From the NCBI GenBank assembly GCA_022410635.1, contig JAJVDF010000207.1:275177-339176 (forward strand): a stretch of DNA of 64,000 nucleotides. The letters are read 5' to 3'. Source of the stretch: Tretioscincus oriximinensis (Eukaryota > Chordata > Lepidosauria > Squamata > Gymnophthalmidae). The notes beneath the pieces were generated by a model. It made no database searches. It saw only the letters and a list, made by a program, of their open reading frames with translations, and was not told the DNA's origin. Shown in pieces: positions 59,757 through 64,000 of the stretch. Both the position numbers and the translations under genes were made by a program. Each line of letters begins with the position of its first letter. The stretch's first letter is position 1.

Positions 59757-59990
59757 GGTGCAAGGTTAAGAGTGTCAGAATCTTATCTGGATGTCTCCCG
59801 GTTTGATTCTGCCGTTCTCCACAAAAGCCAGCTGGGCGACCTTGGCCTAGTCACAGTTCTTCAGAACTCTCTCAGCCCNACCTACTTCACAAAGTGCCGT
59901 TGTGAAGAGAAGAACAGAAGGTTATGTAAGCTGCTTTGATTCCTTTTGCGTTGGGAAAAGCAGGGTGATTTTTTATTGTAAATAATTTTT
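59757..59990 (+). repeat. Sauria-type SINE, near full length
   Basis: GGTTAAGAGTGTCAGAATC, CTCCCGGTTTGATTCTGCC, CAGCTGGGCGACCTTGGCC, TCAGCCCNACCTACTTCAC, TGTAAGCTGCTTTGATTCC and the tail AGCAGGGTGATTTTTTATTG. The Bov-B-like 3' end is the same kind as in family K. Confidence 0.85.
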
Positions 59991-60716
59991 TAAAACTGAC
60001 TCCTCTCCTCCTGCTAGCTTGTTTTCACCTCTATTGGTCACCTCTCTTGTTTTCANCTCTCCACAGTAGTAGTAGTTTCTAATCTGTTGAAGTAAGTATC
60101 CTATTCTCTATAGAAACAGCTAAAATATTTTATTTTTTAAAAAAATATTTCCAGCTCTTGAGTCCCAAATTTGCCTTTGACTGATTCTTTTACAGCTTGA
60201 GATGACATTATAAAAGGGGCAATTATACATTGTAAAATCCAAAGAAAAAAATGTCCTTTCTGTCTTCCCAAGTGTGTGTGTGAAAGAGAGGGTGAATGAG
60301 TGAGCAAGGCAATATCAGAGAGAGTGCCCAAGAGAGCACACCTCTTCTTGCATTGCTTTCAGAACCACAGATAGTAATGGGTTATTGATGGCGCATTTGT
60401 ATGCTAATGCTACCCAATAAAAACAGCTAAGGTGTAATTAACACTCTTGCTACATCTTAACTATAAGTAAAGCTCTGAAAGGTCAGTGGTTTTCATTCCA
60501 TAAATTATTAAATAAACAGAGGAAACAGGAGCACACTTTCCTGGTTGGGATGTTTTCCCAGCTTTGCTCATTTTTGCTTACCATATACGTCAGGATTGAT
60601 TGGTCCTTTGGCCTCAACAGTTTTGTGTCTCATGAGGCCACATCCCCATGCACAATTTCTACTGAGTTGGTAGCAACATTCACCTTTGATCTGCCCCACG
60701 AGGTCACGCATGTAAG
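59991..60716. other. No recognisable feature
   Basis: AT-rich intergenic sequence. Confidence 0.35.
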
Positions 60717-60910
60717 TAGGCTGACCAGATGACCCCTTTTTTGGGGTGGGTGGGTGTTTGAAAACCTGTTTTTGGGGTGCCTCCTGTTTTTTTTCTGAGA
60801 AAAAAAATTAAAAACAAAAAAAATGAAAAGAAAATCTTTTTTTGAAAAGAAATTCCTCAGAAAAAACCGGGTTTTCAACCCCCCACAAAAGGGGTCATCT
60901 GATCAGCCTA
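60717..60910. mobile_element. Foldback MITE, family A
   Basis: TAGGCTGACCAGATGACCCC at the left; GGGGTCATCTGATCAGCCTA at the right. The flanks CATGTAAG and ATGTACAG are similar but not an exact duplication. Confidence 0.88.
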
Positions 60911-61690
60911 ATGTACAGCGATCTACTCGCTAAAAATGTCCATTGCTTTGGAATTTATAGCCACACAGTTTGTGTGATTCAACAGTGGCATTTTGTAAAA
61001 TCCGAAAGAAAGCTTTGTGGGGACATTCAGCAAAATGAACTTGGCAAATCTCGTGAGACTTTGAGGTGACATGTAAAAGTTCATTGTCCTTGGCTTGCAG
61101 GGAATCGTAGGAAGGTTCTCAGGGAATGCTGGGGATTGAAGTGAGGCAAGCTCAGCAATGTCTTATGGGGATTGTCATCTGACAAGNTTGCTAAGAGATG
61201 TGATGGAGTAGTGTGGAAGCTTGGAGGTAGGTGAGGTGAACGTGTTGTAAAAGAAATAGCAAGGCAAACCATGTCGTGAGAAAGTGGCCAGATATGGGCT
61301 TCCCTGATGCTGTTTCCCCTTGGAATGTTCTTATCCAAACATTGATGGAGCATGATATTTTTATTTCATCATGGTTTTAAGACTTTTGGCTGATATGAAA
61401 GGCAATTGAAGTGCTCATGCTCTAAAGTTTGCATGTGCTATTTAATGAGCATGTGCACTCTCAAAATTAGCACCTGTACAAGTCTGACTGCAGGCACATG
61501 AGGTTTGCCTACAGTGATAGTAGTATCATCATGATTCCACTTCACGTGTTAATCGAGTTTTCGCAATGTACCCACAAAAAAGATCCTTTGCCCCTGAATA
61601 TTCTTTAACTGATGTTTCTTGAAATGGCCATTTCTACTGCCATGGAAGTGAGAAGCCTTCCTGTGTGTACAATCCTTAATGGGATTATCA
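60911..61690. other. No recognisable feature
   Basis: Intergenic sequence without a recognised repeat. Confidence 0.35.
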
Positions 61691-61835
61691 GGATACTACA
61701 AGAAGAAGCAGAAGAAGCAGAAGAAGCAGAAGCAGAAGAAGAAAAAGAAAAAGAAAAAAGAAGAAGAAGAAGAACTGGATTCCTATACCCTGCTTTTCTC
61801 ACCTTTCAAAGGGACTCAAAGCGGCTTACTATCTG
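61691..61835 (-). repeat. SINE family K, 3' part only, with AAG/CAG-rich tail
   Basis: A tail of AAGAAGCAG and GAAGAAGAAG units (61698-61775), then TTCCTATACCCTGCTTTTCT, CACCTTTCAAAGGGACTCAA and AGCGGCTTACTATC. The body and head are missing. Confidence 0.8.
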
Positions 61836-62369
61836 TCCCTGCACTAGCGTGAGACAATTCATACTCGCATACTGAGCAGGCTCAGTATTAAATTCCTGGT
61901 TAATTGTCATTTCTGGCCTATGTAGATTTAAGAGTTTTCTAATGGTTGGTTTGTGAAAGGATGAGGGTANGTATGAACTCGCAACTGGGTGTTTCCAAAT
62001 TTAAAAACTGTTGCAATTTTAAACACGTTGTGTGGGGGAAGGGGGGCTCTGTTTTGTGCACATACACATGTGTCAGTTGGGTTTTTCGTTTACTGGTTTT
62101 TATTTGCTTCATTCATCCCTTTATAGTATATTCCAAGTTCTGTCATTCTGTCGGATGCGACAACCTCTCCTGCCAGCCATTTTGTTTGCTGGTTGTCAAA
62201 AGAGAGTACAGGAGTCCCTCTTCCCACATTCTATTGGATAATTTGCTGTCAATATCAGATCTTGTCATCTTTCTTCCCATCGTCTTGATAATTCATGAAG
62301 GAATGTCATGAAGAAATTATTTATGAGATCAAATATCATTTGCTTGTTCCTGTTTCNAGCTTAGCAAAG
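61836..62369. other. No recognisable feature
   Basis: The open frame 61946-62311 has no domain. Confidence 0.35.
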
Positions 62370-62480
62370 AGTAAAATTTATTTATTTATTTACATTTCTA
62401 TACCACTCTGTACCCCAAAGTCTCAGGGCAGTTAACAATAAGAAACAAATATATATTAAAATAACAGCATCTGATATTAG
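62370..62480 (-). repeat. L2-like LINE tail
   Basis: TTATTTATTTATTTACATTT, CTATACCACTCTGTACCCC and AAAGTCTCAGGGCAG form the complement of the L2 3' end. Confidence 0.7.
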
Positions 62481-63335
62481 GGGATCAGCCAAAGAAACTC
62501 CCATAAAGAAATTCCCTCACAAACTCTCTCACAGTTTATCACAAAACTGTCCACACATCACGGTCTTTCTGCATTAACCTCATATAGCAGTTCGATAGCT
62601 GTCCTTGGCAATTGCTGCTGGATTGGCTCTGGCTTTGGAATATTGGTGATACATTACTTCAGGCCTGTGATTTGTCCAAATGCTGTCCAATCACAGAGCT
62701 TTCAAGGACTATTGTGACCCTAGGAAATATATAGAGAGATTGCTTCTAGAGCAATTGAGGCATGGCCAGTGCTGCCTTTATTCTTTGGCTTTCCTTCCTT
62801 CCTTGTTTTTGCTTTTTCACTGTGCCTCTCGGGATCTTCCCACTTAGTACTGCAATCCTTGGATAGCCCTGACTTGCTGGCATTTTTTCAGCTAGCAGCT
62901 GACCACCCCCACTGTCTGTAGAGTCTAGTAGCCAGGAAAATGTATATATATTTGATGAGGTTTCTGCTCCCTTCTTCAATGCCTCAGTCTTTCCCTCCCT
63001 AGAGACCAACATAAAATGCCCAAGGTATTGATGGTATGTTTGCGGAGATGAAGAAGCCTTGGTTGACTGTTCCATAAATGACTTCCTTCATAAGGAGCTA
63101 TTTTTACAGGCCCATCTCTTGATCTCATTAATTTTTTCTGCCATGAATGGACAGATGCACAGCTTGAGGCCGGGTTTCAGCTTGTCTTCCTCTGGTCACA
63201 TTTGAACTGATAGTTCTCATGGTGTAATGGATCAGAAACAAAGGGGGAAAAAGTATTCTCTGAGCAGAGACTTTTCTGAAAAGCCTGAGATGTATTTGTG
63301 TCATTCCTTTTTAGTCTTTGTATTGTGTGCTGACT
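62481..63335. other. No recognisable feature
   Basis: Intergenic sequence without a recognised gene or repeat. Confidence 0.35.
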
Positions 63336-63676
63336 GGACTTTTTCCTTTCTTTTCTCTCTTTCTCTTTCTTCCTCTGTCTCATTCTCTGTCACTTTTTCT
63401 TTCTCTTTTTTTCTCTCATGGTCACTTTTCTCCCTCCCCCTTTTTTCTTTTTTTTCTTTCTTTTTATCTTTCTCTCTCTCTCTGTCACTTTCTTTTTCTC
63501 TCTCTCACTCACTTTCCTCTCTCTCTCGATCTTTTTTCTCTTTCTCTTTGCTGCTTTCTTTCCCTCTCTCTTTTTCTCTGTCATGGTCACTTCTCTCCCT
63601 CTTTCTTTTCTTTCTTCCATATTTCCTCCCTTCCCTTACTTGGTCTCTCCTTTCTTCTCTCTCTCTCACTCTTCAC
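63336..63676. repeat. Polypyrimidine tract (CTTT/CTCT-rich)
   Basis: About 340 bases dominated by TTTCTCTCTC-type units, with CATGGTCAC phrases recurring at about 63417, 63590 and similar places. This suggests old tandem duplication of a roughly 170-base unit. The open frames are Ser/Leu/Phe-only. Confidence 0.85.
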
Positions 63677-64000
63677 CAGAAGATTACAGTAATAAAAAGA
63701 TAAAATATATAGAATCATGAAAGACATATTTAAAAATGACAACCCTAATGTGTGTGCACGTAATTTATTAAGACAATACTATAGAAACTACCCATTTTGT
63801 GGCAATTCAAACCTGTTGTTGTTACTATATTATTAGCATAGGTACGAGAACTGCAGTGTCAGAAAACTCCCACTGATAAGAGAATCACACCCTTGATATT
63901 TTTTGGCAGATAAACAAGTGATTTGCTCATTTTGTGGGATGCTGAAGGTGAAGTCCAGAACCTGTATTTTTCACAAAGTTGCTCTGGCAGTTAATTCCGT
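63677..64000. other. No recognisable feature at the window end
   Basis: AT-rich intergenic sequence to the last base. Confidence 0.35.

Noticed and set aside
63227..63720. Frames of 100-158 residues near the window end
   Set aside because: They are translations of a CTTT/CTCT-rich pyrimidine tract.

Overview
The window is vertebrate nuclear DNA, most likely from a squamate reptile (lizard or gecko grade). The reasons are one intron-containing, chicken-like MYC gene and the repeat mix around it: CR1 and L2-type LINE 3' ends, SINEs with Bov-B-like tails, hAT-like foldback elements, and fragments of BEL/Pao and Ty3/gypsy retrotransposons. There is no sign of bacterial, phage or CRISPR sequence. 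The species cannot be fixed from the sequence alone. Scattered single N bases and two N-gaps (44990-45141 and 55250-55359) show a draft assembly.

The only host protein-coding gene I can support is MYC on the minus strand. Reading right to left: G-rich upstream element (26063-26113), E2F-like site (25994-26009), Sp1-like box and TATA box (25966-25979), non-coding exon 1 (about 25940 to 25281), intron 1 (25280-23929), exon 2 with the AUG (23928-23232), intron 2 (23231-20270), exon 3 with the stop (coding 20269-19692), and a roughly 0.6 kb AU-rich 3' UTR ending near an AATAAA at 19083-19088. The spliced reading frame is open for 419 residues. It keeps Myc box I, a modified Myc box II, box IIIa, the acidic region, the nuclear localisation signal and the bHLH-leucine zipper. 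A CpG-rich, GC-rich block covers exon 1, intron 1 and the promoter (about 24.3-27.4 kb).

The flanks (1-19 kb and 29-64 kb) look like a gene desert, as is usual around vertebrate MYC. They hold layered repeats: CR1 and L2 fragments, two SINE families, a roughly 200 bp foldback MITE family (eight copies, two with exact 8-bp target duplications), a 140 bp foldback family (five copies, four of them within 2.8 kb just upstream of MYC), a GC-rich hAT-like element, LTR pieces and long polypyrimidine tracts. Several nested insertions give a relative order of events.

Most long open frames outside MYC are low-complexity tracts, repeat remnants, or shadows of MYC and its CpG island, so they are not listed as genes. 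Repeat classes were assigned by eye from remembered family hallmarks, without a library search. Edges of old repeats are approximate.
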